A DNA stretch of 64,000 bases from RGIG4140 sp045638265 (GTDB lineage Bacteria; Pseudomonadota; Alphaproteobacteria; CAAHEQ01; UBA3637), in NCBI GenBank assembly GCA_045638265.1, contig JAZUBA010000044.1:1-64000 (forward strand), in the 5' to 3' direction. Below the pieces are notes generated by a model, which worked only from the letters and a program-made list of their open reading frames with translations, was not told the origin of the DNA and made no database searches. This document shows, piece after piece, positions 17,963 to 27,650 of this stretch; position 1 is the first letter of the stretch, and each line of letters opens with the position of its first letter. Position numbers and translations under genes: made by a program.

Positions 17963-18250
17963 ATGAATTTTAAACCATTACTTGATCGTGTTGTTATTAA
18001 ACGTATCGCTGAAGAAAACAGAACCGCTGGTGGTATTATTATTCCGGATACGGCAAAAGAAAAGCCGTCTCAGGGAATTGTAACTGCTGTTGGTGCCGGT
18101 GCTCGTGATGAATCGGGCAAATTAATTCCGATGACGTTGAAAGAAGGCGATAAAGTATTATTCAGTAAATGGTCCGGTACAGAAATCAAAATTGCCGGCG
18201 AAGAATTGTTAATTATGAAAGAATCCGATGTGTTAGGAATTTTAGAATAG
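17963..18250 (+). CDS. groES: Co-chaperonin GroES
   Basis: 95 residues, typical length. The heptameric lid of the GroEL folding chamber. The N-terminus [13 protein letters not shown], mobile loop [19 protein letters not shown], and ending [12 protein letters not shown] are all classical. AAAGGAAG precedes the ATG. groEL follows after 12 bp in one heat-shock operon. Confidence 0.98.
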   Translation: MNFKPLLDRVVIKRIAEENRTAGGIIIPDTAKEKPSQGIVTAVGAGARDESGKLIPMTLKEGDKVLFSKWSGTEIKIAGEELLIMKESDVLGILE

Positions 18251-19912
<1,662 letters not shown>

Positions 19913-19936
19913 TTTCGTTGATACAACATCAATTAG

Positions 19937-19965
19937 AAAGAGCGATTATTTATCGCTCTTTTTTT
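19937..19965 (+). terminator. Intrinsic terminator of groESL
   Basis: AAAGAGCGAT / ATCGCTCTTT stem with a short TATTT loop and a T7 run, 25 bp after the groEL stop. Confidence 0.9.
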
Positions 19966-20024
19966 GTGGACAAGAGAAGATTGAATAAAATATAATTTGT
20001 GGGAGTAATGTTTGTCGTTGGATT

Positions 20025-20243
20025 TTATATATGTTGTTCTGAAAGTTGCTTTTTTAATTCTGATAAGATATAAACACGTATAGCGCTAGCCAGATTGGTG
20101 GAACGTTCAGTATCAATTTGAATGATAATTTGGCGAATAGAGGTGTTTTTTTGTTTTGCCAAATCTGACAATGCCTGCCAAAATTCAGGTTCCAGAGAAA
20201 TGCTGGTTTTATGTCCCATTAATTGAACTGATTTTTTTTGCAT
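20025..20243 (-). CDS. Ribbon-helix-helix domain protein
   Basis: 72 residues. The segment HKTSISLEPEFWQALSDLAK followed by a TSIRQIIIQID helix and ASAIRVYILSEL matches the small RHH_4-type ribbon-helix-helix proteins common in alphaproteobacteria. The ATG overlaps the sspB stop by one base (TAATG), so the two are translationally coupled. DNA target unknown; in this lineage the gene is commonly seen next to sspB. Confidence 0.8.
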   Translation of the reverse strand: MQKKSVQLMGHKTSISLEPEFWQALSDLAKQKNTSIRQIIIQIDTERSTNLASAIRVYILSELKKQLSEQHI

Positions 20244-20659
20244 TATGATTTCTTTTGGTTCCGTAATTCATCTAAACTATAAATTTTACATGCAGAATTT
20301 TGAACTTCTTTTTTTGCTTTTTCAGGTTTAAGTGTTAATCCGAATTGATGATTTGGATCAGCAAATTGTTTTAAGGCAATAAACGGAATTTGAACGGTTG
20401 TGTAAACACCGCCAAAAGCTAAATCAACTTCAATTTTAGAATCATTTACGGATAAATTTTCAAATTGATTTTCTAATACAAGAGTGATTTCTGTTGGATA
20501 TTTTGCTTTGACAAAGTCAGGTAAAACAACATCTTCTCTGTTTGTTTCAAATGAGAGATAATATGCACAACCTGTTTCAATGCCGTTTTGAGCAACATCA
20601 GCTAAAATGTCATGCACTGTTTGTCTGAATGCTTTTTGAATATAATGATTGTAATCCAT
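20243..20659 (-). CDS. sspB: SspB-family ClpXP adaptor
   Basis: 138 residues. The start DYNHYIQKAFRQTVHDIL, then YYLSFETNREDVVLPDFVKAKYP, EITLVLENQFENL and the two-strand FGGVYTTVQIPFIALKQF correspond to the alphaproteobacterial SspB fold. It delivers ssrA-tagged and other substrates to the ClpXP protease. A short lysine-rich tail after about residue 115 may hold the ClpX-binding end. AAGGAT lies before the ATG at 20659; the longer in-frame start lacks such a site. Confidence 0.85.
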   Translation of the reverse strand: MDYNHYIQKAFRQTVHDILADVAQNGIETGCAYYLSFETNREDVVLPDFVKAKYPTEITLVLENQFENLSVNDSKIEVDLAFGGVYTTVQIPFIALKQFADPNHQFGLTLKPEKAKKEVQNSACKIYSLDELRNQKKS

Positions 20660-20754
20660 AAATAATCCTTTCTGATGAGATATATGAAATATATCGTATA
20701 TTTTAGAAATTGACAATCACTAATTGTTAGAAAACAAAAAATAATGAAAAATGA

Positions 20755-20782
20755 CTTGCATTTTGTTGGGAAATACCTATAT
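20755..20782 (+). promoter_or_regulatory. Probable heat-shock promoter of htpG
   Basis: CTTGCA (20755-20760), 15 bp, CCTATAT (20776-20782) resembles the RpoH consensus found before groES, with spacing one base shorter. It sits 29 bp before the htpG ATG. Confidence 0.5.
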
Positions 20783-20811
20783 GTGTATGTATGTAATTAA
20801 GGAGAAGAACG

Positions 20812-22677
20812 ATGACAGAAAATCAAACAGAACAAAAAATAGAATTTAAAGCAGAAGTCAGTAAAGTTTTGGATATTGTAATTCATTCTTTATACTCAAA
20901 TTCTGAAATTTTTTTAAGAGAGTTGATTTCTAATGCTTCTGATGCGTGTGATAAATTGCGTTATGCTTTATTACTTCATCCGGAATTGGCAAATGGAAAA
21001 GATACATTTAAAATTACGATTATTCCTAATACAAAAGAAGATACGCTTACGATTACCGATAACGGCATTGGTATGAATAAAGAAGATTTAATCAATCATT
21101 TGGGAACAATTGCTCGTTCAGGGTCTGCTGAATTTTTTAAATCCTTAACTGGGGATAAGAAAAAAGATATGGCTTTAATTGGTCAATTTGGTGTGGGTTT
21201 TTATTCTGCTTTTATGGTGGCTGACAAAGTAACGGTTCGGACAAAAAAAGCAGGTTCTTCAGAAGGATATATCTGGATTTCAAATGGAGCAGATTCATTC
21301 ACAATTACACAAGATGATTCGTTGCCGGTGGGTACCAGTGTTGTTTTACATTTAAAATCAGATGCAAAAGAATATTTGGAAACAATTCGGTTGCGTCATT
21401 TGATTCGTCAATACTCGGATCATATTAGTTGGCCGATTGTTTTGCAAGAAAACGGTAAGGAAGAAACGGTTAATTCGGCGAGTGCTTTGTGGACACGTAA
21501 AAAAACGGAAGTAACGCCGGAACAATACAAAGATTTTTATCAATCCGTTTCACACGCATTTGATGATCCATGGTTGACTTTACACTATAAGGCTGAAGGT
21601 GTTATTGATTATACAGCTTTATTGTTTATTCCGACAAAACCACCGTTTAATTTGTTTCAACCAGATAGAAAATCAGGAATTCAATTATATGTGAATCGTG
21701 TTTTTATTTCTGATGATGTTCCTGATTTAATGCCTTTCTTTTTGCGCTTTGTAACCGGTGTTATTGATACGAACGATTTGCCGTTAAATGTGAGTCGTGA
21801 AATGTTGCAAAAAACACCTGTTATGGCAAAAATCAAAAAAGGAATCGTTAAACGTATTTTATCTGAGTTGAAAAAAAGAAGTGAAGACAAAGCTGATTAT
21901 CAAAAGTTTTGGGAGAGTTTTGGTATCGTTTTTAAAGAAGGTTTGTATGAACCGATTGAGGAACGATCAGAAGTTGCTGAATTGTGTCGTTTTAATGCGA
22001 CATTTAGTGATGAATTGGTCAGTTTTGAAGATTACGTTAAATCAATGAAAGATGGACAAGATAACATTTATTATTTGTCAGGAACCGATTTGGCAACATT
22101 GAAAAATAATCCACAATTAGAAGGATTTTCGGCTCGTGGGATTCCTGTTTTATTGTTAACGGATCCGATCGATGAATTTTGGGTTCAGACATATACAGAA
22201 TATCAAGGAAAGAAAATTGTATCCGTTATGCATGCTAAACAGGATTTAGAAAAAATCAAACCATCTGAAGAACCGACAGGTGAATCGTTGGATAAAACAA
22301 AATCTGATTTGCTTGTGAAACAAATTAAAGATATTTTAGGTGATAAAATCGGTACGGTTCAATTAACGGATCGCTTGACTAAAAGTCCGATTGCTTTAAT
22401 TACGGCAGAAGGTCAAATGAGTTTACATTTAGAACGGTTGATGAAAGCTAACGGACAACAGATTGCCTATCAAAGTGAACGGATATTGGAAGTTAATCCC
22501 CGTCATCCGCTTATTCATAAAATTGCAGAGTTGATTGAACAGAAAAAAGAAAGTGAAAAAGTATCAGATGCTATCTGGGTTTTATATGATCAGACATTGA
22601 TCGCAGAAGGCGAATCCATTTCAGATCCGGCAGCTTTTTCCGAACGACTCGGACGATTTGTTTTGTCGGGTTTATAA
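20812..22677 (+). CDS. htpG: Chaperone HtpG (Hsp90)
   Basis: 621 residues. Dimeric cytosolic Hsp90. The GHKL ATPase domain shows ELISNASDACDKLR, the DNGIGM motif and GQFGVGFYSAF; the middle domain has the catalytic segment LPLNVSREMLQ; the C-terminal dimerisation domain follows (SLHLERLMKAN). AAGGAG precedes the ATG. It stands alone with its own terminator and a heat-shock-like promoter. Confidence 0.98.
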   Translation: MTENQTEQKIEFKAEVSKVLDIVIHSLYSNSEIFLRELISNASDACDKLRYALLLHPELANGKDTFKITIIPNTKEDTLTITDNGIGMNKEDLINHLGTIARSGSAEFFKSLTGDKKKDMALIGQFGVGFYSAFMVADKVTVRTKKAGSSEGYIWISNGADSFTITQDDSLPVGTSVVLHLKSDAKEYLETIRLRHLIRQYSDHISWPIVLQENGKEETVNSASALWTRKKTEVTPEQYKDFYQSVSHAFDDPWLTLHYKAEGVIDYTALLFIPTKPPFNLFQPDRKSGIQLYVNRVFISDDVPDLMPFFLRFVTGVIDTNDLPLNVSREMLQKTPVMAKIKKGIVKRILSELKKRSEDKADYQKFWESFGIVFKEGLYEPIEERSEVAELCRFNATFSDELVSFEDYVKSMKDGQDNIYYLSGTDLATLKNNPQLEGFSARGIPVLLLTDPIDEFWVQTYTEYQGKKIVSVMHAKQDLEKIKPSEEPTGESLDKTKSDLLVKQIKDILGDKIGTVQLTDRLTKSPIALITAEGQMSLHLERLMKANGQQIAYQSERILEVNPRHPLIHKIAELIEQKKESEKVSDAIWVLYDQTLIAEGESISDPAAFSERLGRFVLSGL

Positions 22678-22695
22678 GGTCAGTTTTTTTATATT

Positions 22696-22724
22696 AAATC
22701 CCTCTTAACAAGAGGGATTTTTTA
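22696..22724 (+). terminator. Intrinsic terminator of htpG
   Basis: AAATCCCTCTT / AAGAGGGATTT stem with AACA loop and following T run, 18 bp after the htpG stop. The 22725-22966 stretch after it is AT-rich with no gene seen. Confidence 0.92.
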
Positions 22725-22966
22725 TCAGGCTGTTTTTGTACAAAGTATTTGTTTTTATTTTTGTTTTTGACAAAACGAATCAGGTTTTAAGATAAAATAT
22801 TTTTATTTCAAAGGATTAAAATCGTATGTTGATTTTTTGAGTTCGATTCTGGTGAAAAGATTAACGTTTTGTCAAATTTGTCAATGTAAAAAACAGGGTA
22901 TTAAAAATAAAAATAATTATATTTTAAGTACTTTCAAAAAAAGAGCAAAAGAATAAAAATTTTTAG

Positions 22967-22995
22967 TTGACAAGTGGGTGATTCATATGTTTACT
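22967..22995 (+). promoter_or_regulatory. Putative nrdD promoter
   Basis: TTGACA (22967-22972), 17 bp, TTTACT (22990-22995). The predicted start near 23002 places the NrdR-like box at 23020 just downstream, a position suited to repression. Confidence 0.45.
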
Positions 22996-23019
22996 AAATT
23001 TCAATGAAAACCAATTCAA

Positions 23020-23035
23020 CCACTATATCTTGTGG
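23020..23035 (+). promoter_or_regulatory. NrdR-box-like operator upstream of nrdD
   Basis: The palindrome CCACTATATCTTGTGG agrees with the NrdR consensus acaCwaTATmTwGtgt at 14 of 16 positions. It lies 22 bp before the nrdD ATG. NrdR is the ATP-cone repressor of ribonucleotide reductase genes. A second box three helical turns away was not seen. Confidence 0.6.
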
Positions 23036-23057
23036 TTATTAACGAAAGGAGTACTAT

Positions 23058-25118
23058 ATGTTGGGGGTCGTGCAAGGCGAAGACAAAAATAATATTGACT
23101 TGGGTCCGTTGACAGAAGTCATTAAACGTGATGGTGAAAAACACGCTTTTGATGCCTCCAAAATTGCTATGGCCATTACTCGTGCCGGCGAAGCAACAAA
23201 TGAATTTGGCTCTGACGAAGCATGGTTGTTAACTCGACAGGTTATTAAAGTTTTAAAGCACAAATTTGCATTCGGTATGATTCCTGCAATTGAGCAAATT
23301 CAAGATGTGGTTGAACAAGTACTCATTTCTTCAAATTATTATAAAACAGCCCGTTCCTATATTGTTTATCGTGAACAACGTGATAAAATGCGTAAAGATA
23401 AACATGCAGCAATTGATGCCATTACATCCATTAATGAATATTTAGATCGTTCAGATTGGCGTGTTAATGCTAATGCCAATCAGGGTTATTCCTTAGGTGG
23501 TTTGATTTTAAATGTTGCCGGTAAGGTTGTTGCTAATTATTGGTTAAATCATGTTTACACACCTGAAATTGGTGAGGCTCATCGGAATGGTGATTATCAT
23601 ATTCATGATTTAGATATGCTTTCAGGTTATTGTGCCGGTTGGTCTTTGCGAGTCTTATTGACTGAAGGATTTAATGGTGTTCCGAATAAAGTAGAATCAA
23701 AACCGCCACGCCATTTGGTATCAGCATTTAGTCAAATGATTAACTTTTTAGGTACATTACAAAACGAATGGGCGGGAGCACAAGCTTTTTCATCCGCCGA
23801 TACATATTTGGCTCCGTTTGTACGTATTGAAAAATTGACTTATGAAGAAGTTAAGCAAGCGATGCAATCATTTATCTTTAATTTAAATGTGCCGTCTCGC
23901 TGGGGTACGCAAACGCCGTTTACCAATTTAACGTTTGACTGGACTTGTCCTCTGGATTTGAAAGACAGACATCCGATTATCGGTGGAGAAGAACAAGAGT
24001 TTACATATGGTGATTTACAAGAAGAAATGGATATGATTAATCGGGCATTCCTTGAAGTGATGGGTGCCGGTGATGCCAAAGGTCGTCCGTTTACATTCCC
24101 GATTCCGACATACAATATTACAAATGAGTTTCCTTGGGATTCACCAAATACAGAATATTTGTTTGAAATGACGGCTAAATATGGTTTGCCTTATTTCTCA
24201 AATTATTTGAATTCCGATATGAAACCGAGTGATGTTCGCTCAATGTGTTGTCGGTTGCGTTTAGATTTAACGGAATTGAAAAAACGGGGTGGTGGCTTAT
24301 TTGGTTCGGCAGAACAAACAGGTTCAATCGGTGTTGTTACAATTAACTGTGCTCGTTTAGGTTATTTGTTTAAAGGAAACAAAGAAGGCTTATATGCTCG
24401 TTTAGATGAATTGTTAGAATTAGCAAAAACATCACTTGAAATTAAACGTAAAACAATTTCAATGCATATGGATAGAGGTTTGTATCCGTATACACGCCGT
24501 TATTTAGGAACATTCCGTAATCATTTCTCAACGATTGGCGTCAATGGAATTAATGAAATGATTCGTAATTTTAGTGGTGACCTTGAAAATATAACAACAG
24601 ATAAAGGTCGTATTATGGCGCAAGAATTTTTAACACATATTCGTGAAAAAATGCTTGATTTCCAAGCTGAAACAGGAAATATGTATAATTTGGAAGCAAC
24701 ACCGGCCGAAGGAACAACATATCGTTTCGCACGTGAAGACCAAAAAAGATATACAGGTATTATACAGGCTGGAACAAAAGAAGCACCATATTATACTAAC
24801 TCATCACAATTACCGGCTGGTTTTACGGATGATCCGTTTACAGCCTTAGATTATCAAGATGATTTACAAACACAATATACTGGTGGTACAGTTTTGCACT
24901 TGTATATGAGTGAACGGATTTCATCATCAGATGCTTGTAAAGCATTAGTTCGTCGGGTATTGGAAAACTATCGCTTGCCATATGTGTCAATAACGCCGGT
25001 TTATTCAATTTGTCCGAAACACGGTTATATTCCGGGAGAACATCAATTCTGTCCGAAATGTGATCAGGAATTAATTGCTAAAAAACGTAAAGAGCTTGAA
25101 GAAAGCGGAAATTTTTAA
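23058..25118 (+). CDS. nrdD: Anaerobic ribonucleoside-triphosphate reductase, large part
   Basis: 686 residues. The class III enzyme makes dNTPs from NTPs without oxygen. An ATP-cone is at residues about 8-95 (VIKRDGEKHAFDASKIAMAI); the core has the expected DYHIHDLDMLSGYCAGWSL, the AFSSADTYLAPF stretch, FPIPTYNIT and IGVVTINCARLGYL. The C-terminus has the zinc site SICPKHGY and FCPKCDQ, and then the protein stops. The glycyl-radical segment that normally follows (RVxGY-type) is absent and is encoded by the next gene. AAAGGAG precedes the ATG. Operon with 25139-25327 and nrdG. Confidence 0.95.
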   Translation: MLGVVQGEDKNNIDLGPLTEVIKRDGEKHAFDASKIAMAITRAGEATNEFGSDEAWLLTRQVIKVLKHKFAFGMIPAIEQIQDVVEQVLISSNYYKTARSYIVYREQRDKMRKDKHAAIDAITSINEYLDRSDWRVNANANQGYSLGGLILNVAGKVVANYWLNHVYTPEIGEAHRNGDYHIHDLDMLSGYCAGWSLRVLLTEGFNGVPNKVESKPPRHLVSAFSQMINFLGTLQNEWAGAQAFSSADTYLAPFVRIEKLTYEEVKQAMQSFIFNLNVPSRWGTQTPFTNLTFDWTCPLDLKDRHPIIGGEEQEFTYGDLQEEMDMINRAFLEVMGAGDAKGRPFTFPIPTYNITNEFPWDSPNTEYLFEMTAKYGLPYFSNYLNSDMKPSDVRSMCCRLRLDLTELKKRGGGLFGSAEQTGSIGVVTINCARLGYLFKGNKEGLYARLDELLELAKTSLEIKRKTISMHMDRGLYPYTRRYLGTFRNHFSTIGVNGINEMIRNFSGDLENITTDKGRIMAQEFLTHIREKMLDFQAETGNMYNLEATPAEGTTYRFAREDQKRYTGIIQAGTKEAPYYTNSSQLPAGFTDDPFTALDYQDDLQTQYTGGTVLHLYMSERISSSDACKALVRRVLENYRLPYVSITPVYSICPKHGYIPGEHQFCPKCDQELIAKKRKELEESGNF

Positions 25119-25138
25119 TTTATTCTCAGGAGGAAAAA

Positions 25139-25327
25139 ATGACAGATTTAGAAATCTTAAAATTAAATGAAAATGACAGACAACCAGTTGAATGTTGGAC
25201 TCGTGTTATGGGTTATTTCCGTCCGTATAGTCAGTTCAATAAAGGTAAAAAATCAGAATTTAACGATCGTCAATGGTTTTTAGAAAGCAAATGCGATTGT
25301 TGTGATGCAGAAGTTAAAGTTGCTTAA
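25139..25327 (+). CDS. Separately encoded NrdD glycyl-radical domain
   Basis: 62 residues. ECWTRVMGYFRPYSQFNKGK contains the RV-x-GY glycyl-radical signature that forms the C-terminus of single-chain class III reductases; the radical glycine is predicted to be Gly-25. It ends with a Cys cluster (CDCCDAE). It has its own AGGAGG and ATG, 20 bp after the nrdD stop, and lies between nrdD and nrdG. It should dock onto NrdD and receive the radical from NrdG. The intact ribosome-binding site argues against a simple sequencing frameshift. Confidence 0.85.
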   Translation: MTDLEILKLNENDRQPVECWTRVMGYFRPYSQFNKGKKSEFNDRQWFLESKCDCCDAEVKVA

Positions 25328-25339
25328 TAACGAGGAAAT

Positions 25340-26029
25340 ATGCTTAAAGTTGCCGGTCTTGTTCCGTTTACGACAATAGACTTTCCAACTTGTTTGGCAG
25401 CAGTTGTATTTTTTCAGGGGTGTCCGTTGCGATGCCCCTTTTGTCATAATCCGAATTTACAACCATATGACGATTTAACAGCAATGGATTGGTCAGAAGT
25501 TGTGCAATTTTTAACAACACGTCAAAAGCGATTGGATGGTGTTGTATTAAGTGGCGGAGAGCCATTGATGCAAGAAAATTTATTAGAAGCTATACATCAA
25601 ATAAAAGACTTGGGATTTAAAGTTGCAGTTCATACATCAGGTATTTATCCGGAAAAATTGAAGCAGATATTACCTTTAATAGATTGGATTGGATTAGATG
25701 TGAAAGCCCCGTCTGATAAATATTCTATTTTAACAGGGCGTTCCAATACATGGATTCCTGTTCAGTCTAGTATTAGATTAATTGTGAATTCGGGCATGGA
25801 TTATGAAGTACGGACAACACTTGATCCTCGGTATTTAACAATAAGTGATGTTTACAAATTAGCAGATGAATTAACGGCAGAAAACGTTACAAAGTATACA
25901 TTACAAAAATACAGAACTTTTGATCAAGATAAAAATCCGCCAATGCAATCGGAAGTAGATTCATTTTTTAATGATGAAAACTTAATTTGTTTTTTAAAAA
26001 AGACATTTCCGAAGTTTTCTTGTAGGTAG
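25340..26029 (+). CDS. nrdG: Anaerobic ribonucleotide reductase activating protein
   Basis: 229 residues. Radical SAM enzyme that installs the glycyl radical on NrdD. The cluster motif is CPLRCPFC (C-x3-C-x2-C) at about residues 29-36, preceded by TTIDFPTCLAAVVFFQGC, and followed by VLSGGEPLMQ for SAM binding. This is the NrdG2-like form (LVPFTTIDFPG-type start). It begins 12 bp after the glycyl-radical domain gene. Confidence 0.95.
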   Translation: MLKVAGLVPFTTIDFPTCLAAVVFFQGCPLRCPFCHNPNLQPYDDLTAMDWSEVVQFLTTRQKRLDGVVLSGGEPLMQENLLEAIHQIKDLGFKVAVHTSGIYPEKLKQILPLIDWIGLDVKAPSDKYSILTGRSNTWIPVQSSIRLIVNSGMDYEVRTTLDPRYLTISDVYKLADELTAENVTKYTLQKYRTFDQDKNPPMQSEVDSFFNDENLICFLKKTFPKFSCR

Positions 26030-26111
26030 TTTGAAGTAATTGTAGATAAAAAAACTTGCCTTTATGCATAAAATCAAGTATAATGAGAGAAAAGACAAGA
26101 GGAGGTAAGAT

Positions 26112-27323
26112 ATGTCTGATGATTTAGCAACCAAAACAATTAATTTATCCGAGTCGGAAATGTTAACGTTGCCGGAAAAATTAGATTTTAAAAAAGAATT
26201 AGAAACATTATATACACAATTAGTTGATTTAATTCATCGTAAAGGTGTTGCTGATCATTTTTCGGCAACGGCACAAAATAAAATTGAAGATATTAAAGAA
26301 CAAATTGATGTTGTTCGCTCCTTTTTAGATGCAGAAGAAATTAATAGCATTAAGCAAATGGAGGATCGTTTTAACGAACAGATTGTACGATTGGATATGC
26401 GTATTCGCAAAGGTGATAAAGTTCGTCGTGGTGCTTTAACAGCCAAGGAAAAAGAAGAATTGGCTCGTGAATATGAAAAAGAGAAAGAAAAGAAAAAAGA
26501 AGAAGAGGTTCGTCCAAACGATAAATCACGTCCTAATCAACCAAAACAACCGCCCAAAGCAGGTGAAGCTGAAAAACCGGAACAGCTTTTACCGCCGCAG
26601 GAAAGACAGGCAGCTATTACGGAAAAATTAAAACAAAAAGATCCTAGAAAGCAAAAAGAAGGTTTGGAAGAATTAAAAAAACCACATAACAAAGATTTGG
26701 GAAAAGATGATCCAACATTCCAAAAATTGGTTAAAAATGCCGGAAAACGGGTTGAACGTTTTGATAAAATTAAAGATTCTCTCCGTAAAAATTTAAAAAC
26801 ACTGATGCAATCCGATTCGGATGTTGTAAAAAAGAATTTGGCAGATATTCGTGCCGGACGTATTGGTTCTGGTGTTATGGGTTTAAAAGAAATCAGTAAT
26901 TCTACAGATGGTCGTTTTAATGAAGTTGCCAAAGCAGCTAAAGGTGTTGTTGAAAACGTTGGTGAGTTATACAAAGAATTTGATATTAAACCGGAAGAAG
27001 CTTTGTCTCGTGAAGCTTTGAATGAAGCTAAACCGACATTTACACGTCAAACAGGTATTAAGTCTAAAGAAGATAAGGCAATAGATCGTAATTCAAAACA
27101 AAATCGTTATATGGGTGAATCTAAAGAATTGAGTGAAGAAGAACGTCATATATATAAACGTATTAAAGACAATTTTGGTATGGAAGCAGACAAATTACCG
27201 GCAACAGATGCTCAAACAACACGAGATATGGAGTTGGTGCGACATATTGTAAAAGAGGTTGCTTTGAATCCGCAAGGAAATGTAAAGCCGACAATGATAA
27301 AACCCAGCGGTGTTGAACGATAA
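26112..27323 (+). CDS. Charged, mostly helical protein of unknown function
   Basis: 403 residues, very rich in Lys and Glu. Residues about 20-145 are predicted helical or coiled-coil (EELAREYEKEKEKKKEEEV), 146-200 are Pro/Lys/Gln-rich linker, and 210-400 are further helices. No signal peptide, membrane segment or catalytic motif. AGGAGG lies before the ATG and a strong terminator follows, so it is a genuine gene. It stands between the nrd operon and dnaA on the same strand with an 82-bp upstream gap. No family recognised. Confidence 0.65.
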   Translation: MSDDLATKTINLSESEMLTLPEKLDFKKELETLYTQLVDLIHRKGVADHFSATAQNKIEDIKEQIDVVRSFLDAEEINSIKQMEDRFNEQIVRLDMRIRKGDKVRRGALTAKEKEELAREYEKEKEKKKEEEVRPNDKSRPNQPKQPPKAGEAEKPEQLLPPQERQAAITEKLKQKDPRKQKEGLEELKKPHNKDLGKDDPTFQKLVKNAGKRVERFDKIKDSLRKNLKTLMQSDSDVVKKNLADIRAGRIGSGVMGLKEISNSTDGRFNEVAKAAKGVVENVGELYKEFDIKPEEALSREALNEAKPTFTRQTGIKSKEDKAIDRNSKQNRYMGESKELSEEERHIYKRIKDNFGMEADKLPATDAQTTRDMELVRHIVKEVALNPQGNVKPTMIKPSGVER

Positions 27324-27341
27324 TCAAAATTCAAAGGTAGA

Positions 27342-27366
27342 AAGGCGGTTTCAAACCGCCTTTTTT
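27342..27366 (+). terminator. Intrinsic terminator
   Basis: AAGGCGGTTT / AACCGCCTT stem with a very short loop and T6, 18 bp after the 403-residue gene. Confidence 0.93.
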
Positions 27367-27506
27367 AATATATAGAGGTTTTGTATTTATGATTTGTTTT
27401 AAATGGGCGATTCGTTCAGATTTATAAATATAGTAAAAATCTTTTTATCCAAAATATCAAATTTAAGATGAATTATAAAAAAAATGAGCAATAATTTTAA
27501 AAATAA

Positions 27507-27542
27507 ACACAATATACAGTTTGCTAAATCTATATATTGTGT
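27507..27542 (+). promoter_or_regulatory. Pair of NrdR-box-like palindromes upstream of dnaA
   Basis: Box 1 (27507-27522) is ACACAATATACAGTTT and box 2 (27527-27542) is AATCTATATATTGTGT. Each matches acacwatatmtwgtgt at 14 of 16 positions. They start 20 bp apart, close to two helical turns, and lie about 110 bp before the dnaA ATG. A possible promoter TTGCTT-N16-TATTAT follows at 27579-27606. No clear DnaA boxes were seen in the 27367-27650 stretch. Confidence 0.5.
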
Positions 27543-27650
27543 CAAAAGCTTTATTTAAATAAATTAATAAAAAGTTAATTGCTTTTTTTTGAGATTCCTT
27601 TATTATAAAATTATTAAGAAAGTATTAAGATATGAAAGGATTGTTAACGT

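Noticed and set aside
27367..27650. Replication origin upstream of dnaA
   Set aside because: AT-rich, but no cluster of DnaA boxes is seen, and in alphaproteobacteria the origin is usually near hemE rather than dnaA.
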